Shown here: positions 63,897 through 64,000 of the stretch, piece after piece
Layout: each line of letters starts with the position of its first letter
How positions within the stretch are numbered: position 1 is the stretch's first letter
NCBI GenBank assembly: GCA_022072145.1
Contig: JAJVIG010000036.1
Span: 1 to 64,000, forward strand
DNA length: 64,000 nucleotides
Reading direction: 5' to 3'
Origin: Pseudomonadales bacterium
GTDB lineage: Bacteria; Pseudomonadota; Gammaproteobacteria; Pseudomonadales; UBA5518
Position numbers and translations under genes: made by a program
Notes under the pieces: generated by a model
Databases searched by the model: none
Seen by the model: the letters and a program-made list of their open reading frames with translations, nothing else
What the model was told of the DNA's origin: nothing

Positions 63897-64000
63897 ATGC
63901 CGTCCGCTGGTAGCGCTGACGGATTTAGCGCGCAATTACGGATCTGGTGCGCCAAAGCTATCGAGGGTTCGACATCATCGATCCGGAAACCGCCATTTTC
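63890..64000 (-). CDS. C-terminal end of a Gfo/Idh/MocA dehydrogenase (WbpB-like), cut by the window edge
   Basis: The minus-strand frame enters at 64000 and ends TGA at 63890-63892, giving 36 residues ([36 protein letters not shown]). The ending looks like the C-terminus of WbpB-type Gfo/Idh dehydrogenases, and its position before WbpD and WbpE supports that. Only the tail is visible. Confidence 0.6.
   Translation of the reverse strand, partial: ENGGFRIDDVEPSIALAHQIRNCALNPSALPADGIW

Overview
The window is GC-rich bacterial chromosome, almost certainly from a gammaproteobacterium. Evidence is the gene order murJ-ribF-ileS-lspA-ispH, a minor-pilin operon fimT-pilV-pilW-pilX-pilY1-pilE, and the set ampD-ampE, DUF1631, nadC and tRNA-Thr(CGU), which in Pseudomonas aeruginosa lies next to the pilin locus. 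The DUF1214 plus sulfotransferase pair and the GTAG-headed REP palindromes would fit a marine lineage such as Halieaceae/Spongiibacteraceae, but I cannot fix the genus from sequence alone.

Layout. 1-13.9 kb, mostly minus strand: an IS110-type transposase tail, ispH, lspA, ileS, ribF, murJ, thpR, a NUDIX ADP-ribose pyrophosphatase, pyrB, sbcB, class I fumarase and a membrane-anchored coiled-coil protein. 14-18.5 kb: a urate-hydroxylase-N-terminus-like membrane protein, an orphan ParD antitoxin, groES-groEL under a CIRCE operator, and a divergent Fic AMP-transferase. 18.6-20.5 kb: a group II intron with its reverse transcriptase. 20.5-28.4 kb: an SDR dehydrogenase, then the type IV minor-pilin operon on the minus strand. 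28.9-30.7 kb: ampG and yajQ. 30.8-35.8 kb: a cobalamin block on the plus strand (panE, btuF-like binding protein, B12 riboswitch, btuB-like TonB receptor, PduO-type adenosyltransferase). 35.8-38.1 kb: ROK kinase, ampE, ampD. 38.4-44.7 kb: a DUF1214/sulfotransferase pair, a large REP cluster, a truncated GNAT gene, a HigB/HigA-like pair, DUF1631 and ParD/ParE. 44.8-57.7 kb: a truncated nadC, an 11.5-kb surface-polysaccharide island ending in an IS1634-family element, and an intact second nadC. 57.7-64 kb: DUF503, tRNA-Thr, and more glycosyltransferase and diacetamido-sugar genes, the last four on the minus strand and running off the right edge.

The polysaccharide genes form a nucleotide-sugar pathway (Gfo/Idh dehydrogenase, DegT transaminase, LbH N-acetyltransferase) with a HisH/HisF/WbpG-type amidotransferase trio. 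They point to a surface glycan carrying an acetamidino sugar, exported by a Wzx-type flippase. ampG, ampD and ampE form a scattered muropeptide-recycling set.

Two patterns stand out. First, REP palindromes with a GTAG head occur in seven clusters, all between 1.5 and 41 kb. In four genes (murJ, fumarase, btuB, sulfotransferase) the TAG of that head is the stop codon. In two more (ispH, ampG) the stop lies in a different GTAG-headed palindrome, within an identical 20-bp sequence. Second, two diverged nadC copies (about 85% protein identity) bracket the island, one cut off and one intact, which looks like integration or replacement by homologous recombination between diverged sequences. No RAYT transposase gene is present to explain the REPs.
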